Assembly: GCF_902706605.1 (NCBI RefSeq)
Contig: NZ_CACSLH010000009.1
Span: 1-64,000, forward strand
From: Enterococcus sp. CSURQ0835
Lineage (GTDB): Bacteria; Bacillota; Bacilli; Lactobacillales; Enterococcaceae
DNA length: 64,000 nt
Direction: 5' to 3'
Shown piece by piece: positions 15,552 through 25,402 of the stretch. The notes under the pieces are model-generated. The model was not told the DNA's origin. It worked only from the letters and a program-made list of their open reading frames with translations, and made no database searches. The translations under genes were made by a program, and so were the position numbers. Position 1 is the first letter of the stretch. Every line of letters begins with the position of its first letter.

Positions 15552-15797
15552 TTAAGCAGCGTGATGTTCCATGATATAATCTACGGCAGCTTGGACTGTT
15601 TCAATTTTTTCAGCGTCTTCATCAGAAATCTCAGTTCCAAATTCATCTTCTAGTTCCAAGACAAATTCCATGATACTGATCGAGTCAGCGTTTAAATCAT
15701 CTTTGATGGATAATTCGGGTGTTACTTTGTCTTGTTCAATCTCAAAGTGGTTCGAAATAATCTCCGCAACTTTCCCAAAAACTTCTTCACGAGTCAA
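15552..15797 (-). CDS. acpB: Acyl carrier protein (AcpB-type, plsX-linked)
   Basis: 81 residues. The 4'-phosphopantetheine attachment site is Ser39 in NADSISIME; the helix ELEDEFGTEISDEDAEKI is typical of the family. Being next to plsX and away from a fab cluster matches the auxiliary AcpB of Enterococcus faecalis, reported to help exogenous fatty acids enter phospholipid and repress synthesis. The motif is DSIS instead of the DSLD/DSLS of the main carrier. Start: the upstream GTG at 15806 is part of the Shine-Dalgarno GGAGGTG; TTG at 15797 (8 nt spacing) is preferred, GTG at 15800 is the alternative. It lies 118 bp after plsX. Confidence 0.88.
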   Translation of the reverse strand: MTREEVFGKVAEIISNHFEIEQDKVTPELSIKDDLNADSISIMEFVLELEDEFGTEISDEDAEKIETVQAAVDYIMEHHAA

Positions 15798-15915
15798 CAC
15801 ATTCACCTCCGTCGGGTTAATAAAATTACAGCAGATACGTTTACCTGAAGGTCATTGTTCATTTTACTGGTGTTTAACCCGTTTGTCTAGCCTTTTTAAG
15901 AAAATGCCAGAAAGC

Positions 15916-16917
15916 TTACTGCTCGCTTTCCGGCTCGAAGAAGTGGACCAATTGCCCCACGACATCCGTCTCTAACATCGTATGGATCTGAGAAATCGTA
16001 TTTGCAACAGCTTCTGGACCTGTTGCTCCATGCGTTTTGATGACGGGCGCTTTTAAACCAAATAAAACTGCCCCGCCGTGAGCCGAGTAATCCAATTTCC
16101 CTTTGAGACTGTACAATGTATCTTTTAACATCAACGCCCCAAATTTTCCTTTAGTCCCGGCATCATTGATACTAGTCTTCAATAATTGCATCAAACCCAT
16201 CGCTGTGCCTTCGATCGTCTTTAAGACCGCATTACCGGTGAAGCCATCAGTGACAACGACATCTGCGACACCATTCAATAATTCTCGCGCTTCGACATTA
16301 CCGACAAAATTGATACTCGTTTCAGCTTTCAATAATTGGAAAGCTTCTTTCGTCAGCTCACTGCCTTTAGTTTCTTCGGTCCCATTATTGAGGAGCCCCA
16401 CGCGTGGATTTGCAATCCCCCGAACGTGTTTGGCATAAAAGGAGCCTAAGATCGCGTATTGGTGTAAATGCTCCGCTTTATTTTCAGCATTGGCACCTAG
16501 GTCCAACATGTCAAAGCCCGCATCAGAATCTAAAACCGGCAACGTCGACATCAAACCGGGACGTTCGATCCCTTTGATCCGACCCACGATAAATAAACCG
16601 GCTGCCAGTAATGCGCCCGTATTGCCGGCTGAAAAGATCGCATCCGCCCGGCCTTCTTTGACCGCTTGAGCCGCTAAGACCATCGAAGCTTGTTTTTTTC
16701 GGCGGATCGCTTTGACTGGCTCGTCATCACTGGCGATTTTTTCATCAGTATGGATGATCGTAAGATTTTTTTCATCGGTCACATATTGTTTAATGGCCGC
16801 TTCGTTACCATATAATTGAAATTCGATCTCGGGATGATTTTTTTTAGCAAGCATCACCCCTTCGACGATTGCTTGAGGGGCATTGTCGCCACCCATTGCA
16901 TCTACCGCAATTTTCAT
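15916..16917 (-). CDS. plsX: Phosphate acyltransferase PlsX
   Basis: 333 residues. Converts acyl-ACP and phosphate to acyl-phosphate, used by PlsY to start phospholipid synthesis; peripheral membrane enzyme. N-terminal [11 protein letters not shown] and central [13 protein letters not shown] are family signatures; length is typical. Start ATG follows AAGGAG. It lies 50 bp after recG and before acpB; fakA upstream makes the same intermediate from free fatty acids, so the cluster groups acyl-phosphate supply. Confidence 0.95.
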   Translation of the reverse strand: MKIAVDAMGGDNAPQAIVEGVMLAKKNHPEIEFQLYGNEAAIKQYVTDEKNLTIIHTDEKIASDDEPVKAIRRKKQASMVLAAQAVKEGRADAIFSAGNTGALLAAGLFIVGRIKGIERPGLMSTLPVLDSDAGFDMLDLGANAENKAEHLHQYAILGSFYAKHVRGIANPRVGLLNNGTEETKGSELTKEAFQLLKAETSINFVGNVEARELLNGVADVVVTDGFTGNAVLKTIEGTAMGLMQLLKTSINDAGTKGKFGALMLKDTLYSLKGKLDYSAHGGAVLFGLKAPVIKTHGATGPEAVANTISQIHTMLETDVVGQLVHFFEPESEQ

Positions 16918-16967
16918 TTTTTTATTCGCTCCTTCACACTTAAAATTCTGTTAGTAGTATAGCACAT

Positions 16968-18995
16968 TTAATCAAAATACGTTTCTTCATCCGTCACGCC
17001 CACCACTTTTGCTAGTGCTTGAAATTCCGGCAACATAGGCCAATCGTGAATCTGCCAAACTTTTTTCGCTTCTTCACGGGCCACTTCTAAAATCGTCGCA
17101 TCGTTGACGAGATCCCCGATCACAAATTGCGGCAAACCAGATTGACGGAAACCAAAAACTTCTCCCGGACCCCGCAACTCTAGATCTTTTTCACTGAGTA
17201 AAAAGCCATTGTTCGTCTCCGTCATGATCTTCATTCGCTCTTTGCCCATCTCATTTTTCGGACTAGCCACTAAAATACAATACGACGCTTCAGAACCGCG
17301 TCCGACTCGGCCCCGTAACTGGTGCAACTGAGCCAAACCAAACCGATCTGCGTCCATAATGAACATCACAGTCGCATTGGGCACATTGACCCCGACTTCG
17401 ATCACCGTAGTGGAAACTAAAATCTGGCTTTTATTTTCTTTGAACTCTTCCATGATCGCTTCTTTTGCTTGGTTTTTCATTTTACCGTGTAAGAGAGCAA
17501 CTTCATAATCCGGGGCAAAAACGGTTTGCAAGTGTTGATAGATCTCCGTCGCATTTTTGACATCTAACGCTTCTGATTCTTCGATCAAAGGGCAGATAAC
17601 ATACATCTGGTGGCCCTGCGCTAATTCTTGCCGCGCCCAATCTAATGTAGTTTCTAATTGATTTGGTTTGATCCAACTAGTTTTGACTGGGATTCGGCCC
17701 GCCGGCATTTGGTCGATGATTGAAACATCCATCTCACCGTAAGCCGTGATCGCCAGCGTCCGTGGGATCGGGGTCGCCGTCATGAACAACACATCCGGTT
17801 TCAATCCTTTTTCCCGTAAAATTTTTCGTTGATTGACCCCGAAGCGATGCTGTTCATCCGTGATCACAAGACCTAACTGTTGAAAGGTCACATCATCTTG
17901 GATCAATGCGTGGGTCCCAATCACCACATCGATCTCGCCATTGGCTAAGCCGGCTAAGATCGCTTTACGGGCTTTGGTTTTCGTCGAACCGGTCAGAAGC
18001 GCCACTGAAACTTCTAATGGATCAAACAATTGAAGCAAACTTTCTAAATGCTGTTGCGCCAGAATCTCCGTCGGCACCATCAACGCTCCTTGAAATCCCG
18101 CAGTCATCGTGGCATATAACGCGATTGCTGCAACGACCGTTTTTCCGCTTCCGACATCGCCTTGGAGCAGCCGCTGCATATGTCGCGGACTCCGCAAGTC
18201 GTAACAGATCTCATTCGTCACCCGCTTTTGGGCCGCCGTCAATTCAAAGGGCAACCGATTCGTAAACTCTTTCAATCGGTCGACATCATATAAGATCGCT
18301 AACCCATTTTTCTCACTTTGATCTTTTTCTTTCAACCCTTGCATCCGCATTTGAAACAAGAAAAATTCTTCAAAAACGACTCGGCGTTTTGCTTGGTGGC
18401 TCGCTTCTGGATCTTTCGGAAAATGCATCGCGACCATCGCCTCAGCTCGCGGCAACAAGCGATATTTTTCAATCAAATAATTAGGCAAATTCTCTTCGAT
18501 CTGATCGCCGTACTTTTCAAACGCGACTTTGATCAACTCGACTAACGTACTTTGTCGCACCGCCTTTGAGACATGATAGATCGGCGCAAATTCTTCAGTC
18601 TGCTTACTGCCTAGGATCTTCATCCCATTTAACGCTTTACGTTTAGCATCCCATTTACCATAAACGGCTAGTTCCTCGCCCACTTCGACTTTGTCCTTTA
18701 AATAAGGCTGATTAAAAAAAGAAACAGCAAACACCGCATGATCTTGCATCATGCGAAATTGTAAGCGGCTTTTTTTATAGCCATAACGGTTCAAAACTGC
18801 CGGTGATGTGACTACCCCTTTTAAAGTCACTTTTTCCTGATCATTGATCTCCAGCAGATTTTTTTCTTGAATGTCTTCATAGCGAAACGGGTAATAGCGC
18901 AACAAATCTTCAATCGTTACGATGCCTAATGCTTGTAGATTTTGCGCGCGCTTTGGCCCGACACCTGGCAGCACTTCGATACTTTCAGACAGCAC
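16968..18995 (-). CDS. recG: ATP-dependent DNA helicase RecG
   Basis: 675 residues. Rescues stalled replication forks and moves Holliday junctions. The N-terminal wedge domain contains the HhH-like VLPGVGPKRA; helicase motifs include QGDVGSGKT (Walker A), DEQHRFG, TATPIPRT and QLRGRVGRG. An in-frame extension to 19094 would add 33 residues, but the Shine-Dalgarno AAAGGAG points to GTG at 18995, giving the family's usual length. A strong terminator lies between fakA and this gene; a weak extended -10 (TGCTATTTT) just upstream of the Shine-Dalgarno may provide its own transcription. Confidence 0.95.
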   Translation of the reverse strand: MLSESIEVLPGVGPKRAQNLQALGIVTIEDLLRYYPFRYEDIQEKNLLEINDQEKVTLKGVVTSPAVLNRYGYKKSRLQFRMMQDHAVFAVSFFNQPYLKDKVEVGEELAVYGKWDAKRKALNGMKILGSKQTEEFAPIYHVSKAVRQSTLVELIKVAFEKYGDQIEENLPNYLIEKYRLLPRAEAMVAMHFPKDPEASHQAKRRVVFEEFFLFQMRMQGLKEKDQSEKNGLAILYDVDRLKEFTNRLPFELTAAQKRVTNEICYDLRSPRHMQRLLQGDVGSGKTVVAAIALYATMTAGFQGALMVPTEILAQQHLESLLQLFDPLEVSVALLTGSTKTKARKAILAGLANGEIDVVIGTHALIQDDVTFQQLGLVITDEQHRFGVNQRKILREKGLKPDVLFMTATPIPRTLAITAYGEMDVSIIDQMPAGRIPVKTSWIKPNQLETTLDWARQELAQGHQMYVICPLIEESEALDVKNATEIYQHLQTVFAPDYEVALLHGKMKNQAKEAIMEEFKENKSQILVSTTVIEVGVNVPNATVMFIMDADRFGLAQLHQLRGRVGRGSEASYCILVASPKNEMGKERMKIMTETNNGFLLSEKDLELRGPGEVFGFRQSGLPQFVIGDLVNDATILEVAREEAKKVWQIHDWPMLPEFQALAKVVGVTDEETYFD

Positions 18996-19068
18996 ACTGT
19001 CAACTCCTTTAACAAAATAGCAACAAGTGACGGTCACAAAAATTATTTCTGTTACACCGTTCATTCGG

Positions 19069-19106
19069 AAAAAAGGGAGTAGAACATGTTGCATGTCCCA
19101 CTCCCT
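19069..19106 (-). terminator. Terminator between fakA and recG
   Basis: 14-bp stem including two G-U pairs (19074-19087 with 19093-19106), loop of 5, then six T on the minus strand, 9 bp after the fakA stop. It should limit read-through into recG-plsX-acpB. Confidence 0.8.
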
Positions 19107-19114
19107 TCACACGA

Positions 19115-20803
19115 TTATTCAGCTGATAACAAGTAAGGATACACTGGTTGATTTCCTTCATGGATCTCGATTTCTAAATCAGCATCCTCAGCTTGTAAGG
19201 CATCACTGATTTTTTCAGCGCCTTTTTGACTGCCACCTTCACCCACGATGATCGTGATGATTTCAATATCTGGTGTGATCATTTTTTTTAACGTGTCGAT
19301 GGCTGCTTGTGTCAGATCAGATTCTGCTAAGACGATCTTCCCATCAACCATGCCTAAATAATCACCTTCATGGATCTCGATCCCATCGATCGCTGTATCA
19401 CGGATCGCATTGGTGATCTGTCCGCTAACAACCGTCTCAAGGGTCGCTTTCATCGCGGCTTGATTGGCTTTCAGATCTTGTTCAGGATTGAAGGCTAACA
19501 TCGCCGTCATGCCTTGTGAGATCGTTTTACTTGGTACGACAGCTACGGGAACCTCTGCGACTTCTGCTGCTTGATCAGCCGCCATGAAAATATTTTTATT
19601 GTTCGGTAAGACGATCACTTGTTCTGCATTGACTTCTTTGATCGCTTTTAAGATATCTTCTGTGCTCGGGTTCATCGTTTGCCCCCCGCTGATCACATAT
19701 GAGACACCTAAACTCTTGAATAATTCTTGGACCCCGCTACCTGCGGCGATCGCGATCACTGCATACGGGATTTTTTCTTTTGATGTCGTGCCTTCAAATG
19801 CCGCGACTTCTTGATCATGTTCGACGATCGTCTCATGTTGCAAACGCATGTTGTCGACTTTGACTTTGACTAGTGAACCAAATTTTTGCCCGTAATTCAT
19901 GACTTCTCCGGGATGTTCCGTATGGACGTGGACTTTGACGATCTCATCATCGTTGACCACTAACAGTGAATCTCCTAAGTCGTTCAAATAATTACGGAAA
20001 GTCTCGTAATCAAATTTACTATCAACAGTTGGCCCATCACCTAACTGGACCATGATTTCCGTACAATAACCGAATTTGATATCGTCCGTCGAGATCTGCC
20101 CTTGCACACTGCGATGATGTTCGGCATTGACCATCTCATCCATTTCAGCTGGACTTGGCTCATAAGTTTCATCATTGGCTTCAAAGTTGCCATTTAAGGC
20201 ACTCAAAAAGCCTTCATAAATAAAGAGCAGGCCTTGACCGCCACTATCCACGACGCCGACTTCTTTTAAGACCGGTAACAATTCTGGCGTTTTCGCTAAA
20301 GCGCGTTTGGCTCCTTTAACGGCCGCTTCCATGACCTCGATCGTGTCATCGCTCTCTTTGGCTTTACGTTCAGCCGCCCGAGCTGCTTCCCGCGAAACAG
20401 TCAAAATCGTACCTTCGACTGGTTTCATGACCGCTTTATAAGCCGTTTCAACACCATGGACTAACGCTTGCGCTAAGTCTGTCGCATTCAACGTTGTGAC
20501 TTCTAAAATCTGTTTTGAAAAGCCGCGGAATAATTGTGACAAGATCACGCCTGAGTTTCCGCGCGCGCCCATCAACAATCCTTTGGCTAAGACATTTGCT
20601 AACTCCCCAACTTTTTCCGCTGGTGAATTCACGACCGCTTTGGCCCCGCTGGACATTGAGAGATTCATATTGGTTCCTGTATCACCATCAGGAACTGGGA
20701 ATACGTTCAATGAATTGACATATTCTGCGTTTGCTTGTAAACGTTTCGCGCCGGCTTCGACCATTTCTTGGAATTGGCTAGCGCTGATTTCTGTTACCTT
20801 CAC
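19115..20803 (-). CDS. fakA: Fatty acid kinase catalytic subunit FakA (DhaL/DegV-linked)
   Basis: 562 residues. With a FakB partner it phosphorylates free fatty acids to acyl-phosphate. The N-terminal DhaL-type ATP domain carries PVPDGDTGTNM (Mg-binding aspartates) and ARGNSGVILSQ; a central domain and a C-terminal Fak-type domain follow, as in YloV. GTG start 9 nt after GGAGG. It follows the Asp23-like gene by 33 bp, the arrangement common in Firmicutes. No fakB (DegV) gene lies in the window. Confidence 0.93.
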   Translation of the reverse strand: MKVTEISASQFQEMVEAGAKRLQANAEYVNSLNVFPVPDGDTGTNMNLSMSSGAKAVVNSPAEKVGELANVLAKGLLMGARGNSGVILSQLFRGFSKQILEVTTLNATDLAQALVHGVETAYKAVMKPVEGTILTVSREAARAAERKAKESDDTIEVMEAAVKGAKRALAKTPELLPVLKEVGVVDSGGQGLLFIYEGFLSALNGNFEANDETYEPSPAEMDEMVNAEHHRSVQGQISTDDIKFGYCTEIMVQLGDGPTVDSKFDYETFRNYLNDLGDSLLVVNDDEIVKVHVHTEHPGEVMNYGQKFGSLVKVKVDNMRLQHETIVEHDQEVAAFEGTTSKEKIPYAVIAIAAGSGVQELFKSLGVSYVISGGQTMNPSTEDILKAIKEVNAEQVIVLPNNKNIFMAADQAAEVAEVPVAVVPSKTISQGMTAMLAFNPEQDLKANQAAMKATLETVVSGQITNAIRDTAIDGIEIHEGDYLGMVDGKIVLAESDLTQAAIDTLKKMITPDIEIITIIVGEGGSQKGAEKISDALQAEDADLEIEIHEGNQPVYPYLLSAE

Positions 20804-20836
20804 CTAGATAATCCTCCTTAAGATCACTGCCGATCA

Positions 20837-21199
20837 TTAATCCGGCAGAACACGTACACCTTGGACAAATACATTGACGGAATTAGCTTTGACACCTAAC
20901 TGTGCGTCCAAACTGTATTTGACTTTTTCTTGTACGTTGCGGGATACTTCAGAAATTTTCGTTCCATAGCTGACGATCGTATAAACATCGACCGCGATCC
21001 CATTTTCTTCTTGCCGCACGACAACGCCGCGGGAAAAGTTTTCTTTTCTTAAAATATCCGTAATATTGTCTCTGATTTGATTTTTACTTGCCATCCCGAC
21101 GATCCCAAAAACATCAGTGACCGCGCCACCGACAACCGTTGCGATTACTTCATTTGAGATCTCGATCATACCGGTCTGGGTATTGATTTTCACAGCCAT
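20837..21199 (-). CDS. Asp23/Gls24 family protein (YloU-like)
   Basis: 120 residues, small soluble alkaline-shock/envelope-stress family protein. The whole length fits the family: GMIEISNEVIATVVGGAVTD at the start and a conserved VNVFVQGV near the end. In Firmicutes this gene normally precedes fakA (yloU-yloV), with membrane-associated or regulatory roles suggested but not settled. Start ATG at 9 nt from AGGAGG. First gene of the cluster running to acpB and divergent from rpmB. Confidence 0.9.
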   Translation of the reverse strand: MAVKINTQTGMIEISNEVIATVVGGAVTDVFGIVGMASKNQIRDNITDILRKENFSRGVVVRQEENGIAVDVYTIVSYGTKISEVSRNVQEKVKYSLDAQLGVKANSVNVFVQGVRVLPD

Positions 21200-21385
21200 G
21201 CTAGTTAGCCTCCTTAAATAAGCCTAATGACCCATTTTTTCTACTATAACATTTTATCATAGCCCTACTTCAAATAAAAGAAAGTTCCTGTAAGCCCAAT
21301 TCTTTCTTAAAAAAACGCTCACTAGCTAACAGTGTTTAATTTACCCTCTTCTCGCTTGCTTGTCAATCTTTCTTACTAAATCAGC

Positions 21386-21414
21386 TTGCAAAACTTGCCT
21401 GTTTATGCTAAATT
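21386..21414 (+). promoter_or_regulatory. rpmB promoter
   Basis: TTGCAA (21386-21391), 17 bp, TAAATT (21409-21414) with an upstream TG (extended -10). Confidence 0.55.
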
Positions 21415-21469
21415 ATTTTAGTATGAGCCTAGATTAGCTCCAACACGAAAGCCAAAGGAGGAAATGAAG

Positions 21470-21658
21470 ATGGCAAAAGTTTGCTATTTCACTGGTCGTA
21501 AAACATCAAGTGCTAATAATCGTTCCCATGCGATGAATAAAACAAAACGTACTGTAAAACCTAACCTACAAAAAGTTCGCGTCTTAATCGACGGCAAACC
21601 TAAAAAAGTTTGGGTCTCAGCTCGCGCTTTGAAATCTGGCAAAGTTGAACGTGCGTAA
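21470..21658 (+). CDS. rpmB: 50S ribosomal protein L28
   Basis: 62 residues, full length ([20 protein letters not shown]...). The ATG at 21470, 8 nt after AGGAGG, is chosen over one two codons upstream (21464), which is too close to the Shine-Dalgarno. Monocistronic, followed by a strong terminator. Divergent from the asp23-like/fakA cluster, the usual Firmicutes arrangement. Confidence 0.97.
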   Translation: MAKVCYFTGRKTSSANNRSHAMNKTKRTVKPNLQKVRVLIDGKPKKVWVSARALKSGKVERA

Positions 21659-21669
21659 ATTCGTTTTTC

Positions 21670-21699
21670 AAACCGTTTCGACTCGAAACGGTTTTTTTA
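21670..21699 (+). terminator. rpmB terminator
   Basis: Stem AAACCGTTTCG / CGAAACGGTTT with a 3-nt loop, followed by a T run. Confidence 0.9.
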
Positions 21700-21718
21700 T
21701 TTGGCACTCATTCAACAG

Positions 21719-21769
21719 ACGAGATCCGCAATATTAGCGATCGCTAACATTGTGGATCTCGTTTTTTTG
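21719..21769 (+). terminator. Second, longer inverted repeat with T run
   Basis: A 44-bp inverted repeat (21719-21762) with only two internal mismatches per arm, centred on the palindrome TTAGCGATCGCTAA, followed by seven T. A back-up terminator for rpmB, or an insulator before yfhO. Confidence 0.75.
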
Positions 21770-21910
21770 CGTTAAATCACAAATCAGCCCCTCTTGCTTA
21801 CGGGTTTCACTTTCCTTTCACAGGTTCTTCTTATTTCTCCAAAACGTTCTATGGTACACTAGAATAAGAAACGGTTCGTCCGTTTAGTTTAATAGAATTA
21901 GGTGAATGAG

Positions 21911-24514
21911 ATGAAGAACTTTTTAAAAACCAATCGGCCTTATCTTGCCGCGAGTTTTTTCGGACCGTTTGTGATCATGATCGCCGTCTATTTGATCATC
22001 GGCATCTATCCTGGTTCCGATCGCAGTGTCTTAGCAAGTGATGCCTTCTCCCAATTTTCGAATTTTCATGCCAGCTTTCGCAATTTATTGCTGGGTAAAC
22101 AAGGTCTTTTTTATACTTGGAACGCTTCTTTGGGGTTGAATTACCTTTCGCTAGTTTCTTATTACCTCGGCGGCTTTTTCACGCCACTCGTGATCTTTTT
22201 CCCCAACCGTTACATGCCAGATGCGTTATACTTTTTGACGTTACTCAAAATCGCCTCTAGCGGACTGGCCTTTTGGTTTTACGCCAATGGCAGTTTCAAA
22301 AAGCTGGCTCGCTGGTCGCAAGTCGCCTTGAGTATCACGTATGCGTTGATGTCGTTTGCGATCGCTCACTCAGAGCTTATCATGTGGATCGATGCGTATG
22401 TTTACTTACCACTAGTGATTTTAGGCATCAATCGGTTGCTGGAACAAAAGAAGCCGCGCTTTTTATTTGTTTCCTATTTAATGTTGTTTTTGACTAGCTT
22501 TTATATGGGCTTCATGATCGGGATCTTTTCAGTCTTATATTTTGCCGCGCGCGTCTTCGCTCATTTCAAAACTTACCGTCGCATGATCTTACCATACGGG
22601 ATCACATCTTTATTAGCAGGTGGAGCTTCTATGATCATGATCTTGCCTGCTGTCATCGACCTGCGAACAAACGGTGAAGAACTGACAAAGATCACCGCGT
22701 TAAAAACTGAAGCAACTGGTTGGTGGGATCTTTTAGCGAAAAATCTCGTTGGCGTTTATGATAATACGAAATATGGTTCGATCCCATTTATTTACATCGG
22801 CTTATTGCCACTTGCGCTAGCTCTTTTTTATTTTTTCTGTCGGAAGATCAACTGGAAAGATAAACTAGCTTACGGTAGTGTTGCTGCCATTTTGATCGCT
22901 AGTTTCTACCTCATGCCGTTGAATTTATTTTGGCATGGGATGCATGCGCCAAATATGTTTTTATTCCGCTATGCCTACTTGTTTTCGTTCTTAGTAATCA
23001 CATTAGCCGGTTTAGCTTGGCAAGAATTAGATGAAAAAAACGTTACCGTTCTGTTGGCGATCTTATTGTTACTGATGGCCGCAGTCGCGCTTTTTTGGGG
23101 CTTGCGTGGAAAAGACTATCACTATATCAAGATCTTTTCCCTCATTATAACGGTCGCCTTTTTAGCGGCCTATCTCCTTTTATTTACCAGCTTCAAATTC
23201 AAAAAGATCGGCGGAACTTATTTAAGCGTCTTGCTCTTGCTCTTTATGGCCGGCGAAGCGTTCGCCAACAGTAACGCGATGGTCCACGGCATTTTGAAAG
23301 ATTGGAACTACGCTTCTCGCAGTTTATATACAAAACCGTATCCAGATATCAAAAAATTAGTCGACCAAACAAAAAAAGCTAATTCGGATTTTTATCGGCT
23401 GGAAAATCTCGATCCGGTCTCAGCTAATGATGGCTTTAACTATGGTTACAGCGGGGTCAGTATGTTTTCTTCCATCCGCAATCGTCACTCATCTAGTTAC
23501 CTTGATCAGTTAGGTTTCCGTTCACGAGGAACCAATTTAAATATCCGTTACCAAAATAATACGCTTTTGATGGACAGCTTCACCGGGATCAAGTACAACA
23601 TCGCTAAAGCTGATCCGCTAAATAAATATGGCTTTAAAAAAGTCGGTACGAGCGGCGACTATCATCTTTTCGAAAATGAAAATGCACTGCCGCTAGCCTT
23701 TACCGCACCGACAACTAGTTTGCAATTAAAACCGTTAAAAAATGACAACCTCGGTACTCAGACCCAATTGTATAATACGTTAGCCGATGAACAGCTAGCC
23801 TATTACAAATTATTGCCGATTACCCAAACAGAGACGAATAATGCTAACGTGACGCAAGCGGGCAATTTGACTACCATCAGCGAAAAAGAACACAACACCG
23901 CAAAAGAAGTGACCTATCAAGTCCAAGTTCCAGCTGAGACCCAAGCTTACTTTAGTCTCTATCCATATGACTTCAATGAATTGGAAAGCTCCAGTGCGAC
24001 GGTGACGACCAATAACCAAGTTCGCCAAGCACAGATCGGGATCAACGGACAATATTATGATTTGGGCTATTATCAAAACCCAACCCTGGTGACATTTAAA
24101 GTCAGTCTTTACGGTACCAAATCGATTAGTTTACAAAGCCCGCAAGTTCTAGCGTTAGATACAAATGCCTTTCATTTAGCCACGCGGCAGATCCAAACGA
24201 ATCAAGTCGAGTTGAAGACCGGCAAACGTTCCGCTAGCGGTGTCGTTAACGAAAGCGAAACAAAAGCTTTGATCACGACCATCCCTTATGACGAAGGTTG
24301 GACAGCTAAAGTCGATGGGAAAAAAGTTCCGATCAAAGCCTTTCAAGATGCGCTAGTCAGTATTAAAGTTCCAAAAGGCAAACACCAAGTTACGTTTAGT
24401 TACTTGCCAAAAGGTTTCTTACCAGGAGCCGTGCTCTTTGTCATTTGCCTGAGTTTGTTTTATCTATACGATCGTAAAACCCGAACTCATGATAAACAAG
24501 CTTTCAAAAAATAA
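21911..24514 (+). CDS. YfhO family membrane protein, putative lipid-linked glycosyltransferase
   Basis: 867 residues. About 12 N-terminal membrane segments (to about residue 450), then a large extracytoplasmic region rich in Asn/Thr, then one C-terminal membrane helix and a Lys-rich tail. The N-terminal part carries the family's SDAFSQF and GLNYL segments (GT-C-like fold). YfhO relatives in Bacillus and Listeria glycosylate teichoic acids or lipids from polyprenyl-phosphate sugars; the sugar here is not known. Start ATG at 21911 lies 5 nt after AGGTGA; the GTG at 21902 is within that element. Monocistronic. The upstream TATGGTACACT (about 21850) looks like an extended -10. Confidence 0.85.
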   Translation: MKNFLKTNRPYLAASFFGPFVIMIAVYLIIGIYPGSDRSVLASDAFSQFSNFHASFRNLLLGKQGLFYTWNASLGLNYLSLVSYYLGGFFTPLVIFFPNRYMPDALYFLTLLKIASSGLAFWFYANGSFKKLARWSQVALSITYALMSFAIAHSELIMWIDAYVYLPLVILGINRLLEQKKPRFLFVSYLMLFLTSFYMGFMIGIFSVLYFAARVFAHFKTYRRMILPYGITSLLAGGASMIMILPAVIDLRTNGEELTKITALKTEATGWWDLLAKNLVGVYDNTKYGSIPFIYIGLLPLALALFYFFCRKINWKDKLAYGSVAAILIASFYLMPLNLFWHGMHAPNMFLFRYAYLFSFLVITLAGLAWQELDEKNVTVLLAILLLLMAAVALFWGLRGKDYHYIKIFSLIITVAFLAAYLLLFTSFKFKKIGGTYLSVLLLLFMAGEAFANSNAMVHGILKDWNYASRSLYTKPYPDIKKLVDQTKKANSDFYRLENLDPVSANDGFNYGYSGVSMFSSIRNRHSSSYLDQLGFRSRGTNLNIRYQNNTLLMDSFTGIKYNIAKADPLNKYGFKKVGTSGDYHLFENENALPLAFTAPTTSLQLKPLKNDNLGTQTQLYNTLADEQLAYYKLLPITQTETNNANVTQAGNLTTISEKEHNTAKEVTYQVQVPAETQAYFSLYPYDFNELESSSATVTTNNQVRQAQIGINGQYYDLGYYQNPTLVTFKVSLYGTKSISLQSPQVLALDTNAFHLATRQIQTNQVELKTGKRSASGVVNESETKALITTIPYDEGWTAKVDGKKVPIKAFQDALVSIKVPKGKHQVTFSYLPKGFLPGAVLFVICLSLFYLYDRKTRTHDKQAFKK

Positions 24515-24583
24515 AGGGAAGAAGTAAGACATTTTTTGATCATAAGTCAGTTTCCCTTTGTTTCCGATCAGACTTAGGATTAC

Positions 24584-24622
24584 AAAAAAAGATTAGCCGC
24601 CACTGAGCGACTAATCTTTTTT
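24584..24622. terminator. Bidirectional terminator between yfhO and truA
   Basis: Stem AAAAAAGATTAG / CTAATCTTTTTT (GATTAG 24591-24596, CTAATC 24611-24616) between convergent genes. Confidence 0.85.
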
Positions 24623-24631
24623 ATTGACTCC

Positions 24632-25381
24632 TTATTCAGCATACTTGACCTCAGCTAAATACAGCCCTTCCGGATGAGCCGTGGGTCCCGCAGCATTCCG
24701 ATCTTTTGCGGCTAAAATTTTCGGGATACTATCAGGTGCTAACCGACCATTCCCGATTTTTAACAGTGTACCGACTAAGATCCGGATCATCTTATATAAA
24801 AAACCGTTCCCGCGAAAAATAAAGGTCAATTCCGTCTCGTCTTCGTTCACACTGAGCTCAGCTTGATAGATCGTCCGCACTTTATCTTCAATCGAACTCC
24901 CTGATGCACAAAAAGAAGTAAAATCATGGGTTCCTAACAGATCTGGCAACGCTTGCCGAATCTTTTCTAGCTCTAACGGATAAGGATAGTACGCCGCGTA
25001 AAATCGGCGAAACGGACTCCGCGGTTTTTGAATCTGGACTTTGAAATGATACGTTTTTTCCGTAACTAAATAGCGCGCATGAAAATCACCTGGTACGATC
25101 TCTACTTTAGCAACTGCGATATCAGCTGGACTTTGAGTATCCAACGCAAAGCGCATCCGTTCTAATGGCCGTTCTTGCGGATAATCAAAATGGATCACTT
25201 GGCCTAACGCATGGACGCCTGCATCGGTCCGCCCGGAACCAAAAACGGTTATCGCCTCGCCATTATTCATTTTTTGTAAAGTCTTCTCCAGCTCTCCTTG
25301 AACCGTGCGCCCATTCGGCTGTTTTTGAAAACCATTAAAGTTCGTTCCATCATAGGCAATGATAGCTTTGTATCTTACCAT
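24632..25381 (-). CDS. truA: tRNA pseudouridine(38-40) synthase TruA
   Basis: 249 residues. Converts uridines 38-40 of the tRNA anticodon arm to pseudouridine. The catalytic Asp lies in GSGRTDAGVHA; YDGTNFNGFQ is the N-terminal motif. Start ATG at 25381 follows AGGAGG (10 nt); an in-frame upstream extension runs through a terminator hairpin and is rejected. Its Shine-Dalgarno begins just after the T run of that hairpin, so expression may depend on read-through from ecfT. No rplM-rpsI follows, unlike many Firmicutes. Confidence 0.95.
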   Translation of the reverse strand: MVRYKAIIAYDGTNFNGFQKQPNGRTVQGELEKTLQKMNNGEAITVFGSGRTDAGVHALGQVIHFDYPQERPLERMRFALDTQSPADIAVAKVEIVPGDFHARYLVTEKTYHFKVQIQKPRSPFRRFYAAYYPYPLELEKIRQALPDLLGTHDFTSFCASGSSIEDKVRTIYQAELSVNEDETELTFIFRGNGFLYKMIRILVGTLLKIGNGRLAPDSIPKILAAKDRNAAGPTAHPEGLYLAEVKYAE

Positions 25382-25402
25382 CTTATAAATTCCTCCTAAA
25401 TC

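Noticed and set aside
18996-19094. N-terminal extension of RecG by 33 residues
   Set aside because: The Shine-Dalgarno lies inside the extension, the extra residues are unlike RecG, and GTG at 18995 gives the usual length.
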